Of a DNA stretch of 64,000 nt, positions 32,919 through 41,096 are shown in pieces. The DNA is taken from IMG/VR virus record IMGVR_UViG_3300005337_000001, positions 62,001 through 126,000 of that record. One strand, given 5' to 3'. The first letter of the stretch is position 1; each line of letters starts with the position of its first letter. The notes under the pieces are model-generated. The model saw only the letters and a program-made list of their open reading frames with translations. It made no database searches and had not been told where the DNA came from. The position numbers were made by a program, and so were the translations under genes. This DNA is from a virus.

Positions 32919-33604
32919 ATTTGACCGGCGTCTTCTTCACCTTCGGTGTTGCCACCCACGAGGCTGCGTGGGTCCACCAGGCCCGCGCCTTTGATGACAG
33001 GGTTGCCGAAACTGTCGGCCTCGACATGCGGAGCCGTCTTGAGCGGTGAGCGCGCCATGATGTTCGGCACAGGCATGGCCGGCCCCGAGTTGGTGATGCG
33101 AGACACCACCTGGCGAAGCTCTGCCGGACTCGCGGTGGTAGTGTCGCCGATGGCGCTAGCCAACTTGCTTTCGGCTTGAGCCAGCTGTTGTTCGATAGCA
33201 TGCAGCTGAGCTTGATCTTCTCCGGTGTAGTCCCCTCCGAATGGCACGACGTCATCGCCGCCACCACCATCAGAGAAGTCCACCGGCGAGAACGATCGCT
33301 TCTGCAATCCTTCTGACTGAGCGCGCTCCATCTGGCTGAACGCCCCGTCCTCTGGCTCCGACTGCGCCTGAATTGAGGGTGGGGGAGAGGGTGCCCCATC
33401 CACCGAAGCCTGCACGCGCGCGGTCGCTGCCTGAGCTGCAGGGCTGCCACTGTTCATGAAGACGGCGGTCAGCTCAGCGATGACGTCGTCAGCCACAGTG
33501 GCGCGTACCTCCTTGCCCGTAGGTAGCAAAAGCGTGAGGTAGCTGTACGTCTCACCCGTTTGGAACGAGAGAGCTTGGGCAATGCCCACGATTTGAACGA
33601 GCAT
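32915..33604 (-). CDS. Hypothetical protein with N-terminal beta domain and disordered middle, 229 aa
   Basis: The ATG at 33604 overlaps the preceding stop (TGATG). Residues 1-55 are beta-rich (GETYSYLTLLLPTGKEVRAT). Residues 60-135 are Ser/Pro/Gln/Gly-rich, then a helix (LHAIEQQLAQAESKLASAIG) and an acidic tail. Function unknown; the composition would fit an assembly or scaffold-like factor. Confidence 0.5.
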   Translation of the reverse strand: MLVQIVGIAQALSFQTGETYSYLTLLLPTGKEVRATVADDVIAELTAVFMNSGSPAAQAATARVQASVDGAPSPPPSIQAQSEPEDGAFSQMERAQSEGLQKRSFSPVDFSDGGGGDDVVPFGGDYTGEDQAQLHAIEQQLAQAESKLASAIGDTTTASPAELRQVVSRITNSGPAMPVPNIMARSPLKTAPHVEADSFGNPVIKGAGLVDPRSLVGGNTEGEEDAGQI

Positions 33605-33903
33605 CAACCAACTCCCGGCGGCGTCTTCTGCCGTACTGCTTCAGCCTCAGCTTTGCGCTGAACGCTAACGAGCTTCGAACCGACGTCAGCCAGCACCACC
33701 AGGTGGCGGCCTTGCCGATCCATGTTCACGAGCACGTGGCAGTGAGCCCACTGCTCGCCGATGTATGCCTTGCCTTCCGGCTTCTGCGGTAGATACGCCA
33801 TGCAGTCTGGCCCGCAGATGCGCGCCTGGTCGCGGTAGCAGCTAGCGCCTTTTATAGGTCCGTCGCTACCTTCCAGAGCTACTTCTTCAGCTTGCTGCAC
33901 CAT
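33604..33903 (-). CDS. Small cysteine-containing protein, 99 aa
   Basis: CYRDQARICGPDCMAYLP near residue 22 and a later HCHV suggest a metal site or a disulfide knot. The start was set at ATG 33903; GTG at 33906 is possible. It overlaps both neighbours. No known family is recognised. Confidence 0.5.
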   Translation of the reverse strand: MVQQAEEVALEGSDGPIKGASCYRDQARICGPDCMAYLPQKPEGKAYIGEQWAHCHVLVNMDRQGRHLVVLADVGSKLVSVQRKAEAEAVRQKTPPGVG

Positions 33904-34315
33904 CACTCTTCTCCTTGGTTTGTAAAGCCTTGCCCTCGCTCTGCTTCGTGCGCTCGAGAATCACGGCCGTGAGGATGGAATGGCCGATGACTGCGAGGTA
34001 GCGCGCGAACTTCTTGCGGTCGAGCGTGCCCGCCAAGTTGTCGATGTTGCCTTCCAAAAAGCCCCACTTCAACATGAAGCGTAGGTAAGGCAGACCGAGC
34101 TCGCCGGCGAGCAGCCGGCGCACATCGTTCATCATCTCGACGAGCATCGAAGCGTTGCCGAACGTGAACTCGTGTTGGATGGGAACGATCAACAGCTCGT
34201 CGTCCTTGCCTTCCCAGTGGCAGCCACGGCAGCGTGCAGTACTGCCAGCCAACACCGAGAAGTCGACGCTGGCGCTGCCACACTGCGGACAAAACTTGAC
34301 GGTGTCGTTGGTCAC
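33887..34315 (-). CDS. Zinc-ribbon protein, 142 aa
   Basis: It starts at a GTG overlapping the preceding stop. CPQCG (residues 9-13) and CRGCHW (29-34) form a classical zinc ribbon, followed by helices (ASMLVEMMNDVRRLLAGELG, KKFARYLAVIGHSILTAVIL). Zinc ribbons of this kind often contact nucleic acid or RNA polymerase. Function unknown. Confidence 0.55.
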   Translation of the reverse strand: MTNDTVKFCPQCGSASVDFSVLAGSTARCRGCHWEGKDDELLIVPIQHEFTFGNASMLVEMMNDVRRLLAGELGLPYLRFMLKWGFLEGNIDNLAGTLDRKKFARYLAVIGHSILTAVILERTKQSEGKALQTKEKSDGAAS

Positions 34316-34785
34316 AGATGGCCGCCAATCTTCTTCGTGATTCTTCGTGTCGATGCCAATTCTTCCTCCGCGCTACGCGCTACGTGCCGCGTCTTGAGCT
34401 TGCTCTTGACCTGCTTCTGCATCACGGGTGCGATCGACATCGGACCGCGTGCCACCTCGTCCATGAGGTGCTTGATGTGTTGGTTCCTGTCGCTCTTCTG
34501 GATGCGCGACAGGTACGGCATGAGCGTGTCGCGATAGACCTTGAGCGCCTCGTCGGCGGCGTCCTTGTTGATGGTTGCCTGAATGATGGCGCGCGTGCGC
34601 GTGTACTCGACTTGGTCGCGGCGTAAGAGGAGTGCCTGTAGAACGTACGCTTGTACGGACCCCCGAGGAGGCGGCCTCCTCAGCGTCGCAAGCATCAGAT
34701 TCGCTTGCGCCCAACCCTCGGGGGTATCTAGCCATTTCCCAGGGCCTCGGCTTTGAACAGGTGGCGTACTCGAAGGTCGAACCAA
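34312..34785 (-). CDS. Hypothetical helical protein, 157 aa
   Basis: The upstream limit is a TTG at 34785; ATG 34695 would give a shorter product, so the start is uncertain. The protein is helical and basic (AYVLQALLLRRDQVEYTRTR, DEALKVYRDTLMPYLSRIQK). It overlaps the end of the preceding gene by 58 bases with the longer start. Function unknown. Confidence 0.5.
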   Translation of the reverse strand: MVRPSSTPPVQSRGPGKWLDTPEGWAQANLMLATLRRPPPRGSVQAYVLQALLLRRDQVEYTRTRAIIQATINKDAADEALKVYRDTLMPYLSRIQKSDRNQHIKHLMDEVARGPMSIAPVMQKQVKSKLKTRHVARSAEEELASTRRITKKIGGHL

Positions 34786-36134
34786 AACCAGTTCACCACC
34801 AAGCTTCCAATCATGTGGAAGTTGAACTTGGCCACCAACCTGTACTTCTTCCAGAAGAGGTCGTTGTCCCAGTTCCCGTTGGCGTCATAGATGTCAGGTA
34901 ACTGACGCTTGTTGATCGCCTTCATCGAAACCGAGAGGCCCATGATGGTGTAGCGGTCGGTGATGTAGCGCTCCATGCCAGCGTTCATCGGCTTGAGATT
35001 CTCCATCTCCTCGCCGAGCAGTCGCTTGATAATGAGGTCCTCGTCGCCGCCGTACGATTGAAACTCCGGCTCAAATTTGCCTGGGATGATCGGCACAGTC
35101 TGCGTCACACGTCCGTTGATGACCAGGTCGCTCAGGTCCAGGGGCGCGAGCCGCGCTTCGATGATCTTTTTTTGGTCTTCGTTGTTGAGCAGATCCTTGT
35201 AGATGGCGTTGCGCAGACGAGTGATGTCGAACTCGTCCATCTCGTCCAGGAGGTTCTTCTTTTCCTCGCCCGACATCGCAGCCTTCGTAACGCCAGCGCC
35301 CTGCCCTGCGACGCCGCGCTGCGCCTCTTCCGCAATGCGCTGGTCCTCACCGACGAGACCACGCTCGGCGCGGTCTCGTTCCGCGTTGAACTTCTCGAGC
35401 GCAGCGAGTCCTGCAGCTGTCTCCGCGCTGACCTGAGGCACGTTCTGCTGCGTCTTGGCACCACCAACCTGACGCGCACCAGGTTGCATGCGCTGTTGGA
35501 AATGCTGCGGTGCAATGAATTGGCCGCTGCGAAGCACACCGTACTTCACCGCCATCTCAGGCTGGTTCATGGCGACCATGTCACCTTGCCCCTGGCGGAA
35601 GGCTGGGTCTTGGCGCGCGGTAGCGGGCAGCATGTCACCTGGAGCCAAGCCGCTTGGCATGGCGGGTCCGCCCGCACGCTGCTGTTGCGGAGGCGGCACC
35701 AAGTGCTCGACGCCCGACACGATGCCCGCCGGCGCTGGCAGCCCAGCAGGCCGACCGAGCGCTGGCTCCGACGGCACCATGGCAGGGTCGAAGGAAGGCT
35801 GCGGCAGAGGGCGCATCGCCGCCGCCTGCGCCGCCATGGTCAGCCCGCCGACGGCTTCGCTGTCGAGCCGCGGGATGGACATGTCGGGACCACCGGCGAC
35901 AGGGTCGGTGTAGCGCGGGATCGGCGCCGGCCGGCGCCGCTCAGCAGCGCCAGCGGCGTACCGCAGCGCAGCTGGGTCGGAGATGCCAGGGTGTACGAAA
36001 GGCTGCGGAGCTGTGGGGTCGCCGCCGAGCCGCGTGGGATTTGACGGGTCCCTGCGCGTCGTCGTGGAGGGTATCCCCGGACCGCCAGGTGACTCGATTA
36101 TGGTGCCGCTACCGCCGTCTTCACGCTTCGCCAT
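34728..36134 (-). CDS. Pro-rich protein with folded C-terminal domain, 468 aa
   Basis: The ATG at 36134 follows GGAGATGC. Residues 1-245 are Pro/Gly/Ala/Gln-rich and probably disordered; residues 300-468 are folded (FDITRLRNAIYKDLLNNEDQ, MERYITDRYTIMGLSVSMKA, LVVNWFWFDLRVRHLF). The C-terminal part resembles tail-assembly or baseplate chaperone-like proteins only in general features, so the role stays open. Upstream lie an 11-base tandem repeat and a terminator, so this gene probably starts a new transcript. Confidence 0.55.
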   Translation of the reverse strand: MAKREDGGSGTIIESPGGPGIPSTTTRRDPSNPTRLGGDPTAPQPFVHPGISDPAALRYAAGAAERRRPAPIPRYTDPVAGGPDMSIPRLDSEAVGGLTMAAQAAAMRPLPQPSFDPAMVPSEPALGRPAGLPAPAGIVSGVEHLVPPPQQQRAGGPAMPSGLAPGDMLPATARQDPAFRQGQGDMVAMNQPEMAVKYGVLRSGQFIAPQHFQQRMQPGARQVGGAKTQQNVPQVSAETAAGLAALEKFNAERDRAERGLVGEDQRIAEEAQRGVAGQGAGVTKAAMSGEEKKNLLDEMDEFDITRLRNAIYKDLLNNEDQKKIIEARLAPLDLSDLVINGRVTQTVPIIPGKFEPEFQSYGGDEDLIIKRLLGEEMENLKPMNAGMERYITDRYTIMGLSVSMKAINKRQLPDIYDANGNWDNDLFWKKYRLVAKFNFHMIGSLVVNWFWFDLRVRHLFKAEALGNG

Positions 36135-36145
36135 GCATCTCCATT

Positions 36146-36167
36146 CTTGGCGTACACTTGGCGTACA
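36146..36167. repeat. 11-base perfect tandem direct repeat
   Basis: CTTGGCGTACA occurs twice without spacing (36146-36156 and 36157-36167). It sits between the terminator at 36185 and the gene starting at 36134. One unit equals about one DNA turn, so two protein molecules could bind on the same face. It is a candidate operator or activator site for the - strand gene. Confidence 0.6.
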
Positions 36168-36184
36168 CCAAAACAAGTAGCTAG

Positions 36185-36210
36185 AAAAAAGGCCTCGGTC
36201 AAGCCGGGGC
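36185..36210 (-). terminator. Rho-independent terminator
   Basis: On the - strand GCC-C-CGG pairs with CCG-A-GGC (one internal mismatch) around CTTGA, followed by CTTTTTT. The stop codon of the gene at 36199 is inside the hairpin. It closes the transcript arriving from 37-41 kb. Confidence 0.75.
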
Positions 36211-36669
36211 AGAGTCTGAGACCAGCGCTGCCAGCAATTCCGTGGGGGAAATGCCGACAGGAACCTCGCCCAGCTGGGCCAGGACCAAGCCGGTGAGCCG
36301 CGAAACCGGACGCCACGGCTCCCATGGATCCACACGCAGCAGCAGGTGGGCGAGCTGCACACGCGTCTCGCCGAGCTCCACGCTGTGGTTGGGGATGAGC
36401 AGCTGCGACAGCGACTTGCCCTGCAGTAGCAGCAACGCGGTGGTGCGCTCGAGCACGAGCTCGGGGATGTCGACGCGCATCCACGAGATCCACTTGCCCT
36501 GCACGTTGGAGCGCAGCGCCGTCGTCTGCATGAAGTCGAATGAAGCGACCGGGTTGGGCCAGTCGCTTCGTCTCCAGATTACTTGTCCGGGACTTTTGAA
36601 AAGCCCTTCGGTGGTGGTGGGAGCGGTGGCTCCGGAGCCTTGATAATCCTGAGCGAGTACCTCTTGCAT
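36199..36669 (-). CDS. Hypothetical protein, 156 aa
   Basis: The start was set at ATG 36669; the N-terminal 35 residues are polar. The core is beta-rich with Leu-rich helices (VLERTTALLLLQGKSLSQLL, ETRVQLAHLLLRVDPWEPWR). It overlaps the preceding small gene by 91 bases in another frame, and its stop lies in the terminator hairpin. Function unknown. Confidence 0.45.
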   Translation of the reverse strand: MQEVLAQDYQGSGATAPTTTEGLFKSPGQVIWRRSDWPNPVASFDFMQTTALRSNVQGKWISWMRVDIPELVLERTTALLLLQGKSLSQLLIPNHSVELGETRVQLAHLLLRVDPWEPWRPVSRLTGLVLAQLGEVPVGISPTELLAALVSDSAPA

Positions 36670-36836
36670 CGTGGACACTTTCCGAACTCTGAATCGCTGG
36701 GCGACGGCGGCACCATGTCGCCAGGCTTCAGCCCCGCGGAGAGTCCTTGTTCGAAGACACGGGTGCCGCCGCATGGATGCGTGCCAACGTGCGTACATGC
36801 GGCGGTGTAGCTTCCGTAGAGGGGGTGGGTTGGCAT
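36579..36836 (-). CDS. Small cysteine-paired protein, 85 aa
   Basis: CTHVGTHPC and CPRCKR give four cysteines and two histidines that could hold zinc. The end is Pro-rich. It overlaps both neighbours by about 90-110 bases in other frames, which is more than usual here, so its reality is less certain. Confidence 0.4.
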   Translation of the reverse strand: MPTHPLYGSYTAACTHVGTHPCGGTRVFEQGLSAGLKPGDMVPPSPSDSEFGKCPRCKRYSLRIIKAPEPPLPPPPKGFSKVPDK

Positions 36837-37120
36837 GACTTTTCTTTCGCGCGGTGCTCTTCCATCTTCAAGATTTCCTCGAGCACCTGCCGTTTCGACG
36901 GTTCACCAGCTGGCCCCTCGGGGAAAGAGAACTTGCCCTCGACCAGAGAGATTCGAATCGACTCCCTAGCAATGACGAGCAGGTACTTGAGCTCGCGCTC
37001 GAGGCGTTCATGGAAGTGCTGCGCCATCGTGTGGCAGCTCTCGCACAAGAACACCTCAGCGAAAAACTTACCGGCGCCAGGCGCTACGTCGGCTTTGCAA
37101 TTCAGACAGGGCAGGTTCAT
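36728..37120 (-). CDS. Zinc-binding protein, 130 aa
   Basis: CLNCKAD (residue 5) and CESCHTMAQH (residue 26) form a four-cysteine site, followed by a helix (FHERLERELKYLLVIARESI) and a disordered tail. The start overlaps the preceding stop (ATGA). It belongs to the same cysteine-paired group as its neighbours. Function unknown. Confidence 0.5.
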   Translation of the reverse strand: MNLPCLNCKADVAPGAGKFFAEVFLCESCHTMAQHFHERLERELKYLLVIARESIRISLVEGKFSFPEGPAGEPSKRQVLEEILKMEEHRAKEKSCQPTPSTEATPPHVRTLARIHAAAPVSSNKDSPRG

Positions 37121-37389
37121 CCGGTTTGTTGCACCTTGTCAGAGGTGCGTTCCCAAAGAGTAGACCACGCATCATCACGCTCTTCGGCCTCGGCGGGTAC
37201 ATAAATGATGCGCTTGATGAGCCTCCAGGGAATTACCAGGGCGCAGCTGTCCTTGTTCACTAGCGACAGAACCGAGCTGTCGGCGAGCGCGTTGGCCAGC
37301 GCCTTCCTCAGATCGGCAGCGCGCACGTTCAAGAATTGGAAGAAGTCCCCCTCTTCCGTCTCGATAGCAACGTCTTGTACTTCAGTCAT
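37117..37389 (-). CDS. Hypothetical protein, 90 aa
   Basis: The start was set at ATG 37389. It is a small alpha/beta protein (FLNVRAADLRKALANALADS, CALVIPWRLIKRIIYVPAEA) with an acidic N-terminus. It is coupled to the next gene by ATGA. Function unknown. Confidence 0.5.
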   Translation of the reverse strand: MTEVQDVAIETEEGDFFQFLNVRAADLRKALANALADSSVLSLVNKDSCALVIPWRLIKRIIYVPAEAEERDDAWSTLWERTSDKVQQTG

Positions 37390-37891
37390 CACGGGCTTTC
37401 GCTAAGCGCTCGATCAGGTCGCGCTTGATTTCTTCAGCATCGAGCCTATCAAATGTCTGTCCAACCAATTGGCGAGCGACGGCAGACAGATGAGAAGTCG
37501 GTGCTACTGCACCAACGACAAGTTTCCCGACGTCTAGCTTTACTACATCGCTTTCCTGCACACCTTGGTGGACGAAGTCCGCCTTCGGCAGCGACGTTTC
37601 AATGCGTTGCTCCTGCCTGGCGGCGATGATCTCGACAAGCTTCTCCGGGATCTCACCGTGATTCAGCAGAATAAATTCGACGAGCGTGTCGAACGCCACG
37701 CACAGAGTCTTGAGCTGCTCGTCTGCTTCGTCTGCACTCTTCTTGTGCAAGGCCCTAGCGTCGACTAAATCCTGCTCTGCCTTACGCGCCCACGTTTGAG
37801 CATCTTTCTCACGCTGCTGTGCACGTTGCAACAGCGTGTTGTTCGTCTGCTCTCGAATCCTGGCGGCACTATCTCTACTTGAAGAACTCAT
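37382..37891 (-). CDS. Coiled-coil protein, 169 aa
   Basis: Residues 1-65 are a long charged helix (LLQRAQQREKDAQTWARKAE), then a helical hairpin (VAFDTLVEFILLNHGEIPEK) and a final basic helix (EEIKRDLIERLAKARD). The start was set at ATG 37891. No family is recognised. Confidence 0.5.
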   Translation of the reverse strand: MSSSSRDSAARIREQTNNTLLQRAQQREKDAQTWARKAEQDLVDARALHKKSADEADEQLKTLCVAFDTLVEFILLNHGEIPEKLVEIIAARQEQRIETSLPKADFVHQGVQESDVVKLDVGKLVVGAVAPTSHLSAVARQLVGQTFDRLDAEEIKRDLIERLAKARDD

Positions 37892-38270
37892 CGAGCTCCG
37901 TCCAGCCCACAAGTGCAGCTGGATCTCTGGTTACGAGGATGCTGGTCGGCTTCTTGGCGCGTACGGCCAGCAGACTGGTGACGTCCGACTTAGCAATGGC
38001 ACGAGACACCAACGACAGTGGAGCGCGCAGCTCAGGCGGCCACTTCTTTGGGAAGTTGACACCAGGCGGAAGCGGGGCGTCTTGTTCCTGCCACTGCACC
38101 CACACAAAGCTTCGCACCACGCCGTTCTTCTGTTCGATCATTCGGAGCCAGGCGTTCAGGCCGATGGCCTTGTCCTGGTTCACCGTACCGTCAGAGTTCA
38201 GCGTACCCTGACGCGCGAACTCGATGATGGTTTCGTATTCGCCTTGTTCTAGTTGTAGTGGGAATCCCAT
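37875..38270 (-). CDS. Hypothetical protein, 131 aa
   Basis: It contains a helix-turn region (YETIIEFARQGTLNSDGTVN), a beta hairpin with Trp (VVRSFVWVQWQEQDAPLPPG) and an end that may bind a nucleotide or strand (KPTSILVTRDPAALVGW). It overlaps the next gene by 17 bases. Function unknown. Confidence 0.5.
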   Translation of the reverse strand: MGFPLQLEQGEYETIIEFARQGTLNSDGTVNQDKAIGLNAWLRMIEQKNGVVRSFVWVQWQEQDAPLPPGVNFPKKWPPELRAPLSLVSRAIAKSDVTSLLAVRAKKPTSILVTRDPAALVGWTELDEFFK

Positions 38271-38274
38271 GTGG

Positions 38275-38616
38275 TTACCTTCGCTGCAGCAGCTGCTCTT
38301 CAGTATAGCCGGCCAAGGCGTCGAGGATGCTGGACGGGGGCTCCTTGCCCTCTATGTAGTTGCGGATGGCGCGCGTACGCACCTTGGAAGAGATGCCGTA
38401 CCTGATGAGGTACTTGTTCAAGCGCACGAGGTACGCCGGCGCCCACCACTGGCCTTCCGACCTGAGGCCGATGTTGCGCTCCTCGCCAATCCCAAGTGCT
38501 CTGAAGAACGGGGCCTCCTTGCCTGCGCTCAGAAGCCCAGACCGTTCAATAGACTCACGCTCCTCCGCTAGTTTGCGCTCCTGCTCCTTACGCTTCCACC
38601 GTTTAGCTACGGTCAT
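38275..38616 (-). CDS. Hypothetical basic protein, 113 aa
   Basis: The start was set at ATG 38616, two bases after the dNMP kinase stop; the upstream ATGs at 38670 and 38667 would only add residues shadowing that gene. It opens with a highly basic helix (VAKRWKRKEQERKLAEERES); the end (LVRLNKYLIRYGISSKVRTR) is helical and may bind nucleic acid. Function unknown. Confidence 0.5.
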   Translation of the reverse strand: MTVAKRWKRKEQERKLAEERESIERSGLLSAGKEAPFFRALGIGEERNIGLRSEGQWWAPAYLVRLNKYLIRYGISSKVRTRAIRNYIEGKEPPSSILDALAGYTEEQLLQRR

Positions 38617-38617
38617 C

Positions 38618-39550
38618 TCACGTCGATGGTTGGCGTAGAAACGGCGGAACGTCCTTCTGGTCTTCATCATACGGACGGATCTTCCCAGTGAACACGTCGA
38701 CCATCCTATCGACGTTCATGGCAAGGTCGTGGAGCGACCCGCTATTGTCGATGATGTAGTCGAACTGGTCATCGCCGTAGCCAGACAGTTGCGTCTCGCT
38801 GGCGTGCTGCTTGTCGACCGCTGTGTTGAACTTCGTCCAGCTGAAACGACGCACGCGCACCATCTTGCCGCCGGCGTCTTTGATGGCCTTGTACTCATTG
38901 AAAAAGCGCACGTCGGAGAAGACCACGCCCTTCAACGGCTTCGGCCAATTCTCAACAGCCTCGAACTCACCCTGCGGGTACTGCTGCACGAGCGGTATCA
39001 GCCCATCCTTGGCGGTGTACGCCATGGACTTATCCTTGAGCAGCTCGTGGGCAATGCGCAAGCCGTAGTTGATCCAGACGTCGCCGTAACAGTCGCGGCC
39101 CCACTGCGTGCCGAGCTGCTGCAGAGCATGACGCGGCGTGAGCCAGCCCCAGCTTTCGTAGTTGTTGATTTCTTCGCGAAGCTTTTTGAGATCGAACTCC
39201 GACATCGGCTTCAAGTCGGTGGCTGGTAAGTTGGTACCAGCTGGAGGACCGTTCAACCGCCTGTCTAACTCTTGGCTCAGCTCGTTGTACTTATTACGAT
39301 TGGCTGCGCCGTGCTCATGCCCACGCGGATAGCGTTTGTCTGGCGCGTTGCGGCTGTCGCTCGGACCCCACAGCTGGTCGTCGCTGAAGTCGAAGACCTC
39401 GCGGCAGATACGCTTCAACGGGTCGGCCAGGCCGATGCGGACGAAGCCGTGCTTGCTGATAAGCACCTCGGCAGTAGCGTCCTTGCCAGCGCCGATGGTC
39501 TGCCTCGAGCCAGCTTCATCACGATGTAACCCTGTGATACCTACGATCAT
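38618..39550 (-). CDS. Deoxynucleoside monophosphate kinase (T4 gp1-like)
   Basis: The N-terminus MIVGITG and the P-loop GAGKDATAEVL (residues 20-30) mark a nucleotide kinase. Later come GLADPLKRICREVF, a TPRHALQQLGTQWGRD segment, VVFSDVRFFNEYKAIKDAGG and VRVRR, in the order found in phage dNMP kinases. At 310 residues it is longer than T4 gp1 (241), mainly through an insertion at about 65-120. It phosphorylates dNMPs for phage DNA synthesis. The start is coupled to the previous gene by ATGA. Confidence 0.8.
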   Translation of the reverse strand: MIVGITGLHRDEAGSRQTIGAGKDATAEVLISKHGFVRIGLADPLKRICREVFDFSDDQLWGPSDSRNAPDKRYPRGHEHGAANRNKYNELSQELDRRLNGPPAGTNLPATDLKPMSEFDLKKLREEINNYESWGWLTPRHALQQLGTQWGRDCYGDVWINYGLRIAHELLKDKSMAYTAKDGLIPLVQQYPQGEFEAVENWPKPLKGVVFSDVRFFNEYKAIKDAGGKMVRVRRFSWTKFNTAVDKQHASETQLSGYGDDQFDYIIDNSGSLHDLAMNVDRMVDVFTGKIRPYDEDQKDVPPFLRQPST

Positions 39551-39861
39551 AAAACTCCTCGCTTCTCGAGCACCTCTTTCACGAAGGCTCGAGCGTAATC
39601 TTTTGTACAACCACGCGTTCCCTGACGCAGCACACCGGCTACGTCGTACAACTTCTCGTGCTCCCCGTCTGCCCACTTTGCCACAAGCTTGAAGGCGTTG
39701 CCCTGCCCGGTGGGCGCGATGCGCACCTCGGCCTTGGTGGCAATCTTCAACCAGGGTAGCCAGGCTGCGAACCTTCGTCGCAATTGTTGCAGCACCTGCT
39801 CTTGGTAGGGCATATTGGACACGTGGACCAAGAGTACATCCATGGCTCCTACTTCATCCAT
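39547..39861 (-). CDS. Hypothetical protein, 104 aa
   Basis: It starts at ATG 39861 or ATG 39843 (MDVLLVHVSNMPYQEQVLQQ, with GGAG close upstream). The protein has an alpha/beta pattern and a basic C-terminal helix (KDYARAFVKEVLEKRG). It precedes and is coupled to the dNMP kinase gene. Function unknown. Confidence 0.5.
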   Translation of the reverse strand: MDEVGAMDVLLVHVSNMPYQEQVLQQLRRRFAAWLPWLKIATKAEVRIAPTGQGNAFKLVAKWADGEHEKLYDVAGVLRQGTRGCTKDYARAFVKEVLEKRGVL

Positions 39862-39909
39862 GAAGAACTACTTCGGCGTTGCGCTACGCTCACCGACCGC
39901 GTCACACAG

Positions 39910-40254
39910 ATGTTCCGGAAGGACAAGCGCATCTACCCGACGCTGCTCATCTGGCCCTCCGACTCAGTGAAAGCTGTCGACGGCACGCAATTCACCGGAG
40001 TTATCTTCACCGAGCTCTCTGAAGACCCGACTCTGCGCAAGGAGGAGATCAAGAACTCCATCCTCAGCACCGCCGCTTTCGCCGCGCTCGTCACTGAGCA
40101 GCTCGAGACCGACATCCGCATGATCTTCGAGAGCGGACACGGTACGAGGACCTGGAGACTCCCCATCAGAAACCACGGGGACATCCAGATCCTCGGCCGT
40201 GCCGTGCAGCGCGACAACGCCGAGAGCATCGGCGTGTTGTGGAAAGCGAACTAA
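39910..40254 (+). CDS. Hypothetical protein, 114 aa
   Basis: A lone + strand gene among - strand genes. The start was set at ATG 39910, although no good ribosome binding site precedes it; GTG 39823 is an alternative that would overlap the divergent gene. The protein is alpha/beta (YPTLLIWPSDSVKAVDGTQF, AAFAALVTEQLETDIRMIFE). Its stop TAA overlaps the convergent stop TAG at 40251. Function unknown. Confidence 0.5.
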   Translation: MFRKDKRIYPTLLIWPSDSVKAVDGTQFTGVIFTELSEDPTLRKEEIKNSILSTAAFAALVTEQLETDIRMIFESGHGTRTWRLPIRNHGDIQILGRAVQRDNAESIGVLWKAN

Positions 40255-41096
40255 CCTTCGGGATTCGCCTGCGTCGTACGAGCCAGGCGCAGTTGCTCCT
40301 GCTCTTCTTCACTGAGGTCGTTCTCGTCCTGCGAGCCATTCGCCGGCGGCTCTGCCGGGGCAGGTGGGCTGGCCTTGGCCCTTGTGCCCTTCTTCGATCC
40401 CTTCTTGCGACCCGCCGGCGCTGTGGCGGAGGCAGGCGCATCGTCACTGAGGCGTGGCGCCATGATTTCTTGGTCGATGATTCTGACCGCTCGAGTCATG
40501 GCGCCCGTGGCTACACCCACGTCATGCTCGAGCTGTGCTTTTGGGAAGAGACGCTTCGCAGTCTCCATCGCCTTGAGCGCCTCGGCAGCGGTGCTGATGA
40601 CCTGGCCCATCTCCAGCACGACGTTGCTCTTCGGTGCGGGGTGCGCGCTCTTCAGCGGGTTCCCTTTGACTACCGCATCTTTCTTTTGATCTTCTACGAC
40701 CTCCGGAGTTGAGCCGCCTTGGTCGCCCTCCGCTGAAGCCGCCGGCTTCGAGCGCCTCGTCTTCTTCGCAGCCTTCTTGGCCACTGCTTTCTTCGGAGCA
40801 GCGGCAGCCACAGGCTTGGCCGCTTTGGCTCGCGCAGCCTTGGGCTTCGTCGCCGCTTTCTTCGCGGCTTTCTTTGCCGCCTTCTTGGCAGCCTTCTTCG
40901 CGCGCGGCGCCTTGGTCTTCGGCGCATCCTCTACGCCGAAATGCTTTCGCACCATGGCGCGGGCCTTTTCCTTGTCGCCTTCGCTGAGCTCCTGCGTCTT
41001 ACCGATAGCACGCATGGCGCCGACGGGGGCTTCGTACTCGCCGTTCTTGAGCTTCTGCTTGATGGTGTCGAGGGTGAATTTCTTGTAGTTGCTCAT
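40251..41096 (-). CDS. Histone H1-like Lys/Ala-rich protein, 281 aa
   Basis: Residues 1-60 form a small helical domain (MSNYKKFTLDTIKQKL, EGDKEKARAMVRKHFG). Residues 63-118 are repeated K-A-A-K units (APRAKKAAKKAAKKAAKKAA) like the tail of histone H1 and bacterial HC2-type proteins. A helical region (VISTAAEALKAMETAKRLFP) and an acidic end follow. It should bind DNA without sequence choice and could compact phage or host DNA. The stop overlaps a convergent stop codon. Confidence 0.65.
   Translation of the reverse strand: MSNYKKFTLDTIKQKLKNGEYEAPVGAMRAIGKTQELSEGDKEKARAMVRKHFGVEDAPKTKAPRAKKAAKKAAKKAAKKAATKPKAARAKAAKPVAAAAPKKAVAKKAAKKTRRSKPAASAEGDQGGSTPEVVEDQKKDAVVKGNPLKSAHPAPKSNVVLEMGQVISTAAEALKAMETAKRLFPKAQLEHDVGVATGAMTRAVRIIDQEIMAPRLSDDAPASATAPAGRKKGSKKGTRAKASPPAPAEPPANGSQDENDLSEEEQEQLRLARTTQANPEG

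Noticed and set aside
38617-38670. Upstream ATG starts for the gene at 38275
   Set aside because: The added residues only shadow the end of the dNMP kinase gene and no ribosome binding site precedes them.
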